From assembly GCA_934101425.1 (NCBI GenBank), contig CAKOQQ010000004.1, positions 70,391 through 134,390 on the forward strand: 64,000 nt of DNA. The letters are read 5' to 3'. A program made the translations under genes and the position numbers. This document shows, piece after piece, positions 15,552 to 25,324 of the stretch (position 1 is the first letter of the stretch; each line of letters opens with the position of its first letter). Under the pieces are notes generated by a model, which saw only the letters and a program-made list of their open reading frames with translations, did no database searches and was not told the DNA's origin. This DNA comes from an uncultured Bacilli bacterium. Its GTDB lineage: Bacteria > Bacillota_I > Bacilli_A > RF39 > UBA660.

Positions 15552-16841
15552 ATGATGAAAGAAAAAGGATTCACATTAGTTGAATTATTGGGAGTTCTAA
15601 TTATATTAACAATAATTATTTTAGTTTTATTTCCAACTATATCAACTTATATAAATAATACAAAAGAAAAGTCTTTTGATAGTGAAATGAAAATAATAAC
15701 TACTTCGCTAAAAAATTACGCTGAAGGTCATAAAGAAATTCTTCCTTTAGGTGAAGGAGAATATGTTGTTTTAACTTTAGGACAATTAAAAGACTTTGGA
15801 ATTGTTAGTTCGATTTTAAAAAATCCACTTGATGGTAAACAAATAAGTGATAGTATGGAAGTAAGAATAACAAAACACAATGCCAGTTATACTTATGAAG
15901 TTGATGAAATTTCAATTTCACCAAGAGATGATGATTTATTGTCACCAACAATTACTTTAAAGGGCAATTTGCTTAAATATTACGATATTAATGATAATTA
16001 TACGGAAGATGGGGCAATTGCCCGTGACTCTAATGGTGAAATACTTAATGTTGAAATCGATAAAAGCAACATTAATTTTTCTAAAGAAGGAATTTATTAT
16101 GTTTTGTATACTTCTACCGATAACAATAATATAACTACATATGCTAAAAGGACTATCATTGTTGGTAGTTTGGCTATGCCTATTTCTTATGAAGATGGGA
16201 GAGCATTTTATTATAATCCTGTTACAAATTCAAGATGCAAAGCTACAGAAGCAGTAAGCACTACAGGAACTAAAACGGGTTGTATGAAATGGTATGCTTT
16301 TTTAACTAATCCTGAAAGTGATAAAGTAAATTTAATTTTAGATCATAACACATCTACTACAAATGTTAAATGGACTTCATATGATAATATTAAATCAGGG
16401 CCAAACACGGCGCTAGCACGTTTGAAAAGTGATGTATCTGGATGGTGTGATGAAGCTAAAACATCTGCTAGAATGATAGAAGCACAAGAAATAGCTAATA
16501 TAACTAAAAACGATAAATGGAACAATAAATCAACAGGGGGACACTATTACTATTTTTATGATAATTCACAAACCGAATATAAAGGTGCTGTTGGTACTAA
16601 CCCATATGCATGGTTATTTGATAACTTGTATGGCTGTGAAGCTTATGGATGTAATACTTCTGCTGGAGCATCCCATTATTTAATGAGTGGCTATTGGACA
16701 AACACTGGTTTTCCTGATGGGTTTCCACGAGCTTGGAGAGTTCTTGATAATGGTATCTTAGTACATAATACAGCTAATTACGAAAATGGAAGTATTAGAC
16801 CTGTGATTTCTATATCAAAGAAAGTATTTGAATTAAACTAA
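15552..16841 (+). CDS. Second pilin-like surface protein with Ig-like and lectin-like domains
   Basis: A 429-residue protein with a prepilin N-terminus (MMKEKG then FTLVELLGVLIILTI), a middle pseudopilin and Ig/DUF5011-like part (about 130-215), and a C-terminal domain shared with the protein at 8144-9202 (AVSTTGTKTGCMKWYAF, NSQTEYKGAVGTNPYAWLFDN, GYWTNT, final IRPVISISK). Unlike that gene its C-terminal coding end is as AT-rich as its surroundings, so it shows no hypervariable patch. The start has only a weak ribosome site; ATG codons at 15552 and 15555 are both possible. It is the last gene of the tcdA operon. Confidence 0.82.
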   Translation: MMKEKGFTLVELLGVLIILTIIILVLFPTISTYINNTKEKSFDSEMKIITTSLKNYAEGHKEILPLGEGEYVVLTLGQLKDFGIVSSILKNPLDGKQISDSMEVRITKHNASYTYEVDEISISPRDDDLLSPTITLKGNLLKYYDINDNYTEDGAIARDSNGEILNVEIDKSNINFSKEGIYYVLYTSTDNNNITTYAKRTIIVGSLAMPISYEDGRAFYYNPVTNSRCKATEAVSTTGTKTGCMKWYAFLTNPESDKVNLILDHNTSTTNVKWTSYDNIKSGPNTALARLKSDVSGWCDEAKTSARMIEAQEIANITKNDKWNNKSTGGHYYYFYDNSQTEYKGAVGTNPYAWLFDNLYGCEAYGCNTSAGASHYLMSGYWTNTGFPDGFPRAWRVLDNGILVHNTANYENGSIRPVISISKKVFELN

Positions 16842-16860
16842 CTAATGTTAGTTTTTCTTT
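16835..16860 (+). terminator. Terminator of the tcdA operon
   Basis: AAACTAAC, loop TAAT, GTTAGTTT, then T-rich. The stop codon of the pilin-like gene is inside the left arm. Confidence 0.8.
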
Positions 16861-16867
16861 TAAATAA

Positions 16868-16896
16868 TTGTATTTTAAGGTTATTTATAGTATAAT
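16868..16896 (+). promoter_or_regulatory. Promoter of smc
   Basis: TTGTAT, 17 bases, TATAAT, followed by ribosome site AGGGTGATG and ATG 16917. Confidence 0.65.
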
Positions 16897-16916
16897 TTTA
16901 GTGTTAGGGTGATGTT

Positions 16917-19862
16917 ATGTATCTAAAAAATATAAAGGCACATGGATTTAAATCTTTTGCAGATAAAATCAATATAGAACTTGATACTAAACTAACTGGT
17001 ATAGTAGGACCTAATGGTTCTGGTAAAAGTAATATAGTGGATGCAGTAAGATGGGTACTAGGTGAACAATCTGTTAAATCACTTCGTGGTGATACTTCTA
17101 TGACTGATATAATATTCTCAGGAAGTAAAAGTAGAAATCCACTTAATGTTGCAAGTGTTACTTTAGTGCTTGATAATAGTGATAATTATTTACCTCTTGC
17201 ATTTAATGAAATATCGATTCAAAGAAGAGTATATAAAGATGGTAGTAATGAATATTATTTAAATAATGAAAAGTGTAGATTAAAAGATATATTAGATTTA
17301 TTAGTAGACTCAGGTTTTGGTAAAGATAGTTTAAATATTATTTCACAGGGTGAAGTAGAGAGTATTATTTCTTCTAAACCTACTGATAGAAGAGTTTTAA
17401 TAGAAGAAGCAGCTGGAGTACTTAAATATAAAAAAAGAAAAGAAGAAGCTTTAAGAAAACTAGAAAAAACTCATTATAATATGAATCGTGTTAATGATGT
17501 TATAAATGAATTAGAAGTTCAAGTAGAACCTTTAAGAATACAAAAGGAAGCTTTAGAAAAGTATTTATCCGTTAAAGAAGAATTAGAAGATTTAGAAATA
17601 TCACTAATTACTAATGACATAACTAATATTAGTTTTAATTATAATAATGCTAAAGCTTCTTTAGAAGAAGCTAATAATGAACTTATTCATATGTCTGCTA
17701 ATAATAGTACTAATGAAGCTAAAATAGAAGAATATAAATTAAAAATATCAAAATTAGATAAAGAAATAAATTTAAAACAACAAGAATTACTTAATAAAAC
17801 TAAAGAAGTAGAAGAAGTAAATAGTGAAAAGAAAATAATACTTGAAAGACAAAAATATAAAGTAGAAGATCAAAAATTACATGATAATTTAATTAGTTTA
17901 AATGAAAAGAAATTAAAAATTGAAAATGATACTAATTTAATTATGCTAGAAATTAATTCTAAAAATAGTGAATTAAAAACTAATAACGCTAAATTAGAAG
18001 AATTAAATAATGAATTAAATAATATTAAAAATGATAAAAATAAATTACTTGTAACTTTAAATGAAAAAAATAAAAATTTAATTTATTTAAAAAATAGTAG
18101 TGATAGTTTAAGAAATGCTATTGATAGTAATAGTAATTTGCCATATAGTGTAAGAAATGTTTTAAATAATCCTAAATTAAAAGGTATACATAACATTATT
18201 GGAAAACTTTTTGAAGTAGAAGAAAAATATGCTACTGCTATTAGTACTGTTCTTGGACTTGCTAGTTCTAATATAGTAGTAGATAATGAAGAAATTGCTA
18301 AAGAAGCAATTAAATTTTTAAGAGAAAATAAACTTGGTAGAGCAACATTCTTTCCTTTAAATATTATCAAACCTAAAGGAATAGAAGAATATGTTCTTAA
18401 TAAAATTAAAGTAGATGGCTTTATTGGAATTGCTTCTGATTTAGTAAAATATGATAAAAAATACTATAATATTATTACTAATCAACTTGGTAATGTTATA
18501 GTAGTTCGTGATATTGATGTAGCTAATAAAATTAGTAAACTTATAAATCATTCATACCGTATTGTTTCATTAGATGGTGAATTATTACATGTTGGTGGAA
18601 GTATTACAGGTGGAGCTTTAAGTAATAATAGAAACATAATTAGTGATAAGTATGAACTTGAAAAAATGCTAATGCAAATAAATAAAGTTACTAATGATAT
18701 AAAAATCATTGAAGATAAAATAAATATACTTGATAATAATTATAAAGCAGTTGAAGATAAATATTATCTAGCTAATAAAAATAAATTATTATTAGAAGAA
18801 CAAATAAAAAATAAAGAAAATATAATAATTGATTTAGATGATGATAAAAATGATATCGAATTAGAAATTAAAGGTATAAATAATATGCTTAATAATACAT
18901 TATCTATTGAAGAGGAAAATGTAATTAATAAATTTTATGAAGTAACTAAAGAAAAAGATATATTATCTAATACTCTTAATGAACTTATTAAATCTAAAAA
19001 TGATTTAAATGATAGCTTGGAAGAATTTGAATATTCTAACAAAAAGGAAAATAGTTTATTTAATGCTAAAACTAATGAAATAAAAGAACTTGAAATTTCT
19101 ATAAATAGAATGGATGTTAAATTAGATAATTTACTTATTAATTTAAGTGAAACATATTCAATAACTTATGAAGAAGCTTCTTTGAAATATAAACTTGAAA
19201 TTGATGAACGTGAAGCAAGAGGTAAAGTTAATAGTTTAAAGAGACAAATAAAAGAAATTGGTGTTGTTAACTTAGCAGCTAAAGATGAATATGAAAGAGT
19301 TAATACTAGGTATGAATACTTAACTAGTCAAAGAGAAGATTTATATAATGCTGAGAATACTTTACTTGAAATAATAAAAGAAATGGATAATATTATGGAA
19401 AGTGAGTTTAGTAAAACATTTGAAATTATCAATAATAATTTTAAAGAAACATTTAGAGATTTATTTAATGGTGGTGTAGCATCACTCAAACTTACAGAAC
19501 CAGATAATTTACTTGAAACAGGTGTTGAAATAGTTGCTTCTCCTCCAGGAAAAAGTATGAAAAATATTATTTCACTTTCTGGTGGTGAAAAAACATTTAC
19601 GGCTATTAGTTTATTATTTGCAATATTAAAAACAAGACCAGTGCCTTTCTGTTTATTAGATGAAATTGAAGCTGCTCTAGATGATGCTAATGTTGCTTCA
19701 TTCTGTAAATATTTAAATAAATTCAAAGATAAGACACAATTTATTTTAATAACACATAAGAAAAAGACAATGGAATACATGGATACTTTATATGGTGTTA
19801 CTATGCAAGAGTCTGGTGTTAGTAAATTAGTTAGTGTTAAACTAGAAGAAATAAAGGAGTGA
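16917..19862 (+). CDS. smc: Chromosome condensation protein SMC
   Basis: A 981-residue SMC ATPase. N-terminal head with Walker A GPNGSGKSNIVDAVRW (about 32-47), coiled coil to about residue 390, hinge at about 400-520 (GIHNIIGKLFEVEEKYATAI region and VGGSITGG), second coiled coil, C-terminal head with signature LSGGEKTF and Walker B LLDEIEAALDDAN. It would organise and segregate the chromosome with ScpA/ScpB (not in this window). It is about 200 residues shorter than Bacillus SMC, the difference lying in the coiled-coil arms. It is followed after 4 bases by a lemA gene. Confidence 0.95.
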   Translation: MYLKNIKAHGFKSFADKINIELDTKLTGIVGPNGSGKSNIVDAVRWVLGEQSVKSLRGDTSMTDIIFSGSKSRNPLNVASVTLVLDNSDNYLPLAFNEISIQRRVYKDGSNEYYLNNEKCRLKDILDLLVDSGFGKDSLNIISQGEVESIISSKPTDRRVLIEEAAGVLKYKKRKEEALRKLEKTHYNMNRVNDVINELEVQVEPLRIQKEALEKYLSVKEELEDLEISLITNDITNISFNYNNAKASLEEANNELIHMSANNSTNEAKIEEYKLKISKLDKEINLKQQELLNKTKEVEEVNSEKKIILERQKYKVEDQKLHDNLISLNEKKLKIENDTNLIMLEINSKNSELKTNNAKLEELNNELNNIKNDKNKLLVTLNEKNKNLIYLKNSSDSLRNAIDSNSNLPYSVRNVLNNPKLKGIHNIIGKLFEVEEKYATAISTVLGLASSNIVVDNEEIAKEAIKFLRENKLGRATFFPLNIIKPKGIEEYVLNKIKVDGFIGIASDLVKYDKKYYNIITNQLGNVIVVRDIDVANKISKLINHSYRIVSLDGELLHVGGSITGGALSNNRNIISDKYELEKMLMQINKVTNDIKIIEDKINILDNNYKAVEDKYYLANKNKLLLEEQIKNKENIIIDLDDDKNDIELEIKGINNMLNNTLSIEEENVINKFYEVTKEKDILSNTLNELIKSKNDLNDSLEEFEYSNKKENSLFNAKTNEIKELEISINRMDVKLDNLLINLSETYSITYEEASLKYKLEIDEREARGKVNSLKRQIKEIGVVNLAAKDEYERVNTRYEYLTSQREDLYNAENTLLEIIKEMDNIMESEFSKTFEIINNNFKETFRDLFNGGVASLKLTEPDNLLETGVEIVASPPGKSMKNIISLSGGEKTFTAISLLFAILKTRPVPFCLLDEIEAALDDANVASFCKYLNKFKDKTQFILITHKKKTMEYMDTLYGVTMQESGVSKLVSVKLEEIKE

Positions 19863-19866
19863 TAAA

Positions 19867-20394
19867 ATGATATATGTAGTAATTATACTTGTTGTTTTAC
19901 TATTATTATGTTTTATATTATATAATAGAATAATTAAATTAAAACTTAGATGTGAAAATGCATGGGCAAGTATTGATAATCAACTAAAGAGAAGAAATGA
20001 CTTAATACCTAATTTAGTTGAAGTAACAAAAGGATACGCTAAGTATGAATGTGAAACATTAGTAGAACTTACTAAAGTAAGAACAAATAACATTAGTGAA
20101 GAAAGCAGTAAAAGTGATAAAATATCTAAAAATATCAATAAAATATTTGCTGTAGCAGAAGCTTATCCTGATTTAAAAGCTAGTGAGTTATATAAAAATT
20201 TGCAATTAGAACTTATTGGAACTGAAGATAAAATTGCTTATGCTAGACAATTCTATAATGATTGTGTTCAATACTTTAATACACAAATAATGATTTTTCC
20301 TAATAATATATTTGCAAAAGCTTTAAAGTTTACTCCTTATGAATACTTTAAAGTAAATGATAATGAAAAAGAAAATGTGAGTATTAGTCTATGA
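19867..20394 (+). CDS. lemA: LemA family protein
   Basis: A 175-residue LemA protein: one N-terminal membrane helix, then the diagnostic ENAWASIDNQLKRRNDLIPN and a helical body with a NTQIMIFPNNIFA segment. Function is poorly known. LemA is often encoded beside an HtpX-type protease, as here, where the next gene overlaps by 4 bases (ATGA). Ribosome site AGGAGTGATAAA. Confidence 0.92.
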   Translation: MIYVVIILVVLLLLCFILYNRIIKLKLRCENAWASIDNQLKRRNDLIPNLVEVTKGYAKYECETLVELTKVRTNNISEESSKSDKISKNINKIFAVAEAYPDLKASELYKNLQLELIGTEDKIAYARQFYNDCVQYFNTQIMIFPNNIFAKALKFTPYEYFKVNDNEKENVSISL

Positions 20395-21272
20395 TATTAA
20401 GAGATGTACGAAAAAATAAGATAAAAACATATTTAATATTTGGATTATTTATGGCTTTTATCTATTTAGTAATATATTTTGTAGGTATAATATTTGATAT
20501 GTCTAGTTATATATTTGTTATATTTGCACTTGTTATATCTTTTATTAGTAGTTATGAAGCTTATTATAATTCTGATAAAATAATATTAAAATTAAATGGT
20601 GCTAGAGAAGCTACTAAAGAAGAAGATTTAATGCTAACTAATATTTTAGAAGGATTATGTTTAGCTACTGGTCTACCTAAACCAAGACTTTATATAATGG
20701 ATGATTCAGCTATGAATGCTTTTGCAACAGGTAGAAATCCTAATAATGCTGTAATATGTGTTACTACAGGATTACTTAATAGACTTGAAAAATATGAAAT
20801 AGAAGCTGTATTAGCACATGAACTTTCTCATATAAAAAATTATGATATATTACTTCAATCAATAGCTATCGTTATGGTAGGTTTCGTAGTTATAATATCT
20901 GATATAGTAAGTAGAAACTTGTATTATGCAGGTAGTAGGGATGATGATAATAAAAGTAATGGTATAATTATGCTTATTGGAGTTGTTTTTATACTTCTAT
21001 CACCATTTTTTGCAGAACTACTTAAACTTGCAATATCTAGAAATAGGGAATATTTGGCGGATAGTAATGCCGTAGAAATAACAAGGAATAAAACTGGTAT
21101 GATTAATGCTTTAAAGAAAATTAGTTCTGATCCTGAAGAATTAGAACAAGCTCATAAATCATCTGAATCTTTATTTATTGTTAGTCCATTAAAAGGTAAA
21201 AAGAGTAGTAGTTTATTTAGTACACATCCAAGTATAGAAGATAGAATTGATAGAATAAATAAATTACAATAA
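20391..21272 (+). CDS. htpX: HtpX-like M48 membrane zinc metalloprotease
   Basis: A 293-residue membrane protease with two N-terminal membrane segments, the zinc motif HELSHIKN (about 144-151), a second membrane pair, and the downstream REYLADSNAVEIT glutamate region that supplies the third zinc ligand. HtpX-type enzymes degrade damaged membrane proteins. It forms a two-gene pair with lemA and ends at a bidirectional terminator. Confidence 0.9.
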   Translation: MILRDVRKNKIKTYLIFGLFMAFIYLVIYFVGIIFDMSSYIFVIFALVISFISSYEAYYNSDKIILKLNGAREATKEEDLMLTNILEGLCLATGLPKPRLYIMDDSAMNAFATGRNPNNAVICVTTGLLNRLEKYEIEAVLAHELSHIKNYDILLQSIAIVMVGFVVIISDIVSRNLYYAGSRDDDNKSNGIIMLIGVVFILLSPFFAELLKLAISRNREYLADSNAVEITRNKTGMINALKKISSDPEELEQAHKSSESLFIVSPLKGKKSSSLFSTHPSIEDRIDRINKLQ

Positions 21273-21303
21273 AAGATGTTAGAAATTTCTAACATCTTTT
21301 TTA
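21271..21303. terminator. Bidirectional terminator between htpX and the sulfotransferase gene
   Basis: A near-perfect palindrome, AAAAGATGTTAGAAA followed by TTTCTAACATCTTTT, with T (or A) runs on both sides. It serves the two convergent units. Confidence 0.85.
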
Positions 21304-23223
21304 GTTAAATACTATATATTCATTTAAATCATATACAGTATCATTTATTTTTATATATATATAATATTTTCCTTGTAAACCTTCTTTATTTATGTATTTA
21401 GTTACGTTGATACCATTTTTTTCTTCTTCGCTATTAAATACATCTACACACATTGCAGTGTATGGCTTTTTAGAAATAATCATATTATAAGTTTTTTTAC
21501 TAAATAAATTATCTAATATAATTTTAACTTTTTCATCTTTATTAAATTTACCACTTACTACTAATCTATCAGCTTCTTCATAAACTTTTATATTTTTTTC
21601 TTTTAATATATCTTTAGCATCTTTATTTATAAGCGTACTAACATTATCAGAAGTTTCGGTTACTCCAAGTGAACCTAATATTTCACCTTTTTTAAGAGTA
21701 TATTCATCGTTACTATATAAGCTCATTTTTTCTGCACGATATAAATTAGTATTTAATTTCATTTCAAATATTACTTTATTATTTAATAATTCAACAGTAG
21801 TACTTGATAATTCTACATCTTTATTAAATGATGCTGGAGTATTATTTACTTTACCATTAGTTTTAGAATTACCACCAAAATGTATTAAATAATTATTTTC
21901 ACTTAAATAATCAACGTCTGATATGTATGGAGAATACAAGCTAGAACCTCTTTCTTTACCATATTCATATACTTGTTTGATAGTCATATTCTTAGTATCT
22001 ATTCTATAAATAACACCACGACTATAGTTTTTATTAGCATCTAAATATTTATCTTTATCTTTTGATCTATTATTACCATTATCAAATATGAATACATCAC
22101 CATTTGGAAGTATTTCGGCTGCATGTTGACTCCATTGCCATTCAAAATTACCGATTGGTTTAAAGAAATATCCAAGATATTCTGTACTCCAATTTGTACT
22201 ATCACCAATAATCCAATTTAATTTTAATGTATCATAATTTATATTTATAACAGCATCCATATGTCTACCTGATAAAGTTATAGAATTAGTTTTTTTATCA
22301 TACCAAATAGAGTTATTGTGAAACCAGTCATAATTAGTCCAATTTTCACTTTTTCCATCTGTCATATTTAATATATCTTTTAAATCTATTTCTTTTACTA
22401 TATTCCCAGTTTTTCTATCTATTTCAACAATATAATCTTCTACAGTTCCAGAAGAGAAGTCATCTGATAGTACAAGCAAATTACCATTTTCAAGTTCAAA
22501 ATAATCATGATGATATCCGCCTGGTATTGTATATTCATAATATATTTTTCCAAGTAAATCCATTTCAGATAAACCAACTGTATAATAAGGTGGATTTATT
22601 AGTCTATCGCTACTTAACAATAAGTGGCCATTATTTAATCTAGATATATCCCAGATATTAGAAGTAGTTAAATACCATCTAACGTCTCCGTTAACATCAT
22701 AAGCTGCTGTATAACCGATAGATGATGGAGTAACAAAGTATAAATCATTATTTAATGACTTTTTGTCGCTTTTAACATACTCTACAGTATTAAAATCTTC
22801 TGGTAATTTGTCTGTTTTTATTTTAAAAGTGTAATCATGTTCATTTACTGTAACTATAACTGTATTTTCAGCATCTGGATATAATCCATAAATAGGTAAG
22901 TAATGAGTTTTACTTGCTTTAAATGTATTTGTATAAGTAGTTAAACTATCTTTACCTTTAATTGTAACAGTAGGTGATGTCATATCATTTGTTTCAAATA
23001 TAATAAGTGCAGTAAGAGGGGATATTTCATAAGGATTTAATATTATATTTGGTTTTTCTATTGTATAACCATCACTTTTAAAATTTTGTTCTAATTCATA
23101 TTGATGATTTATAATATGAATTTTCTTTTCAACGGGTTTAACTCTTTCTACTATATAATAAATCCATATTGATGATAAACATGAAATTATTATTAAAAGT
23201 ATAAATTTATATTTAGTTTTCAT
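21301..23223 (-). CDS. Arylsulfate sulfotransferase-type surface enzyme
   Basis: A 640-residue protein with one N-terminal membrane anchor and a beta-propeller of the AssT family, which transfers sulfate between phenolic compounds. Family marks: GYHHDYFELENGNLLVLSDD, DWFHNNSIWYD, LSGRHMDAVININ and WSQHAAEILPNGDVFIFDNG. The His residues in these motifs include the likely sulfate-accepting catalytic His. As in Gram-positive homologues it is probably cell-bound and external. Start at 23223 with ribosome site AGGAGGATTT; it is the last gene of a three-gene minus-strand run. Confidence 0.85.
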   Translation of the reverse strand: MKTKYKFILLIIISCLSSIWIYYIVERVKPVEKKIHIINHQYELEQNFKSDGYTIEKPNIILNPYEISPLTALIIFETNDMTSPTVTIKGKDSLTTYTNTFKASKTHYLPIYGLYPDAENTVIVTVNEHDYTFKIKTDKLPEDFNTVEYVKSDKKSLNNDLYFVTPSSIGYTAAYDVNGDVRWYLTTSNIWDISRLNNGHLLLSSDRLINPPYYTVGLSEMDLLGKIYYEYTIPGGYHHDYFELENGNLLVLSDDFSSGTVEDYIVEIDRKTGNIVKEIDLKDILNMTDGKSENWTNYDWFHNNSIWYDKKTNSITLSGRHMDAVININYDTLKLNWIIGDSTNWSTEYLGYFFKPIGNFEWQWSQHAAEILPNGDVFIFDNGNNRSKDKDKYLDANKNYSRGVIYRIDTKNMTIKQVYEYGKERGSSLYSPYISDVDYLSENNYLIHFGGNSKTNGKVNNTPASFNKDVELSSTTVELLNNKVIFEMKLNTNLYRAEKMSLYSNDEYTLKKGEILGSLGVTETSDNVSTLINKDAKDILKEKNIKVYEEADRLVVSGKFNKDEKVKIILDNLFSKKTYNMIISKKPYTAMCVDVFNSEEEKNGINVTKYINKEGLQGKYYIYIKINDTVYDLNEYIVFN

Positions 23224-23231
23224 AAATCCTC

Positions 23232-23780
23232 CTATATTAATCTTATTTCATCTTCTGTGAAGAATGGTTTATTTTTATTTATTCTATCATAAAATAGTAT
23301 TCCATTTAAATGATCTATTTCATGTTGGAAAGCAATTGATAAATCTTCTCTTGCACGGATAGTAATATCATTACCATCAATGTCTTTTCCTTTTACGGTT
23401 ACTCTAGCATATCTAGGTACATGACCATCAACATCTCTATTAACACTTAAACATCCTTCACCAGCTTCTGCAGCGATTATTTCTTCTGAATTACTAACTA
23501 TAACTGGATTTACAACAACATAATCATTAAATTTGCCGTCTTCATATTCATGAACGATAACAATTAATCTTTTATTAATTCCAAGTTGAGGATAAGCTAA
23601 TCCCATACCAGGTCTTAATTTATATTTTTCTGATAATTCTTCTATTTGACTATATCTTAGTTCTAATAGCATTTGTTTAACTAACTCTTTATCTTTTTTA
23701 GTAAGTGGTTCTGTTATGTCAGTGCTTATCATTCTAAGTCTTTTATCTTTTTCATCTAGTATATTAAGTTTCTTAAACAT
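23232..23780 (-). CDS. def: Peptide deformylase
   Basis: A 182-residue deformylase with all three metal-site motifs: motif I GMGLAYPQLG (a Gly-Leu-Ala-x-x-Gln variant), motif II EGCLSV and motif III QHEIDHLNG. It removes the formyl group from new proteins. The length and insertions fit the type II enzymes of Gram-positive bacteria. Ribosome site AGGAGGAAGT before ATG; it lies 8 bases after the ftsW-like gene and 8 bases before the sulfotransferase gene. Confidence 0.95.
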   Translation of the reverse strand: MFKKLNILDEKDKRLRMISTDITEPLTKKDKELVKQMLLELRYSQIEELSEKYKLRPGMGLAYPQLGINKRLIVIVHEYEDGKFNDYVVVNPVIVSNSEEIIAAEAGEGCLSVNRDVDGHVPRYARVTVKGKDIDGNDITIRAREDLSIAFQHEIDHLNGILFYDRINKNKPFFTEDEIRLI

Positions 23781-23788
23781 ACTTCCTC

Positions 23789-24979
23789 CTATTTTTTATT
23801 TTCTATATTTATTCTTTGAATAATTGCAATACTTGCAATTAGTGAAATAGTAAAGCTACCACCATATGTAAAAAATGGTAGTGGAACACCTGTAAGAGGT
23901 ATTATACCAAAAATTCCACCTAAATTTACAAAAATATGCACAAAAATGTAAGTTGCTACACCAATACACATATATCTATTCCTTAGTTTTTTAGATTTTA
24001 TACCTATTTTAAATATTCTATATAGTAATATTCCATATAATATAAATACAATAGAACTTTTAATTGCACCTTGTTCTTCAGCTATTATTGCGAATACACT
24101 ATCTGTATGAGGTTCAGGAATATAAGAATATTTTTGCTGACTCTTACCAAGACCTAGACCTGTTAATCCACCTTGATTAAATGCAATATAACTATTACAA
24201 ACTTGATATCCACCATCTTCATAATTAACACATGGCTTAAACCAGTTAAATATACGACTTTTTTGTTCATTTGAAAATAAACTTCCAGTTGCAAGAACAT
24301 ATATCGAAGCTACAAATAATAATAGTCCGATTGAATAAAAAATGGCATTAGTTTTTTTCTTTTTAGAGAAAGGCGAATATAAAAATAATACACCTGCTAT
24401 TATAGTTATTATGAATGCTGTACCTGCATCTTTTTGTAAAAAAACTAATATAGGCATAATTAGAGAAAAGGCAATTGCAATACTTATTTGTTTAAAGTTT
24501 GTTTTTCCGTCAATATTATCATTTTCAAATATTTTTTTAAATTTTTCATAAAAACAAGATAAAAATACTATAATTATTGGTTTAGTAAATTCAGAAGGCT
24601 GAAAGGCTCCAAATTTTGATTTTATCCATCCTTGAGAACCACGAGTAACAGTTGAAGATAATATTGGTACTAAAAGTAGTATACCAATTCCAATAAATAG
24701 TATAGTTGATAAGAAAAAATAATTTTTAGTATCAACATTAATTATTACCATGCTTATAACAATTCCGGCAATTATCATTACTGATTGTCTAAAAAAATAA
24801 TAGTATAATGATTTATCATATTGTATTACTGATTCTCTACTTGATGCTGTAACTATATTAAGTAGACCAGTTATTATTAATATAATTGTACAAACAAGCA
24901 AAATCTTATCATGATTTTTCAAATTTTCTAAAATATTAATATTTTCCCTTTTCTTCTTACTGTTTTTCAAGATAATCAC
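23789..24979 (-). CDS. FtsW/RodA/SpoVE-type peptidoglycan glycosyltransferase (SEDS)
   Basis: A 396-residue polytopic SEDS protein with about ten membrane segments. Diagnostic stretches are FQPSEFTKP, QKDAGTAFI (catalytic Asp region), GLGLGKSQQKYSYIPEPHTD and GVPLPFFTYGGS. It polymerises lipid II, in division, elongation or spore cortex synthesis; sequence alone does not separate these. Start ATG with ribosome site TAGGTGATT. It is the first gene of the unit with def. Confidence 0.9.
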   Translation of the reverse strand: MIILKNSKKKRENINILENLKNHDKILLVCTIILIITGLLNIVTASSRESVIQYDKSLYYYFFRQSVMIIAGIVISMVIINVDTKNYFFLSTILFIGIGILLLVPILSSTVTRGSQGWIKSKFGAFQPSEFTKPIIIVFLSCFYEKFKKIFENDNIDGKTNFKQISIAIAFSLIMPILVFLQKDAGTAFIITIIAGVLFLYSPFSKKKKTNAIFYSIGLLLFVASIYVLATGSLFSNEQKSRIFNWFKPCVNYEDGGYQVCNSYIAFNQGGLTGLGLGKSQQKYSYIPEPHTDSVFAIIAEEQGAIKSSIVFILYGILLYRIFKIGIKSKKLRNRYMCIGVATYIFVHIFVNLGGIFGIIPLTGVPLPFFTYGGSFTISLIASIAIIQRINIENKK

Positions 24980-25101
24980 CTAATTAATAATACCATAAAA
25001 TCATTATAAATTAAATATAAATATTAAAAATAGGCAAAATATCATTAGCAAATAAATTAAACTCTAATAATATATATTAGAAAATAGATAGGAGGGATTT
25101 T

Positions 25102-25254
25102 ATGTATTACTATGGTGGATATCAAGGATATGGAAATCAATGTTGCAATAATGGTGGATACCAAGGATATGGTACAGGATATGGTGCAGCAATTATATTA
25201 GTTCTATTTATCCTATTAATAATTATTATAGGTGCTCGTTCTTGGAATAATTAA
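25102..25254 (+). CDS. YjcZ-like small Gly/Tyr-rich membrane protein
   Basis: A 50-residue protein with a Gly/Tyr/Asn-rich head (two GGYQGYG repeats and a CC pair) and one C-terminal membrane helix (AAIILVLFILLIIIIGA). This is the layout of the YjcZ/SscA family of small spore-associated proteins in Bacillus. The ribosome site AGGAGGG is strong and a terminator follows at once, so this is a complete single-gene unit. I could not identify its promoter in the AT-rich 120 bases upstream. Confidence 0.75.
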   Translation: MYYYGGYQGYGNQCCNNGGYQGYGTGYGAAIILVLFILLIIIIGARSWNN

Positions 25255-25277
25255 GGAAGATTTCTTCCTTTTTTTTA
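25253..25277 (+). terminator. Terminator of the YjcZ-like gene
   Basis: AAGGAAG, loop ATTT, CTTCCTT, then T residues. Confidence 0.85.
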
Positions 25278-25324
25278 GGAGGAGAAAATATCTTTTATAT
25301 ATAAGAATAATAGTAGGAGGAAAC

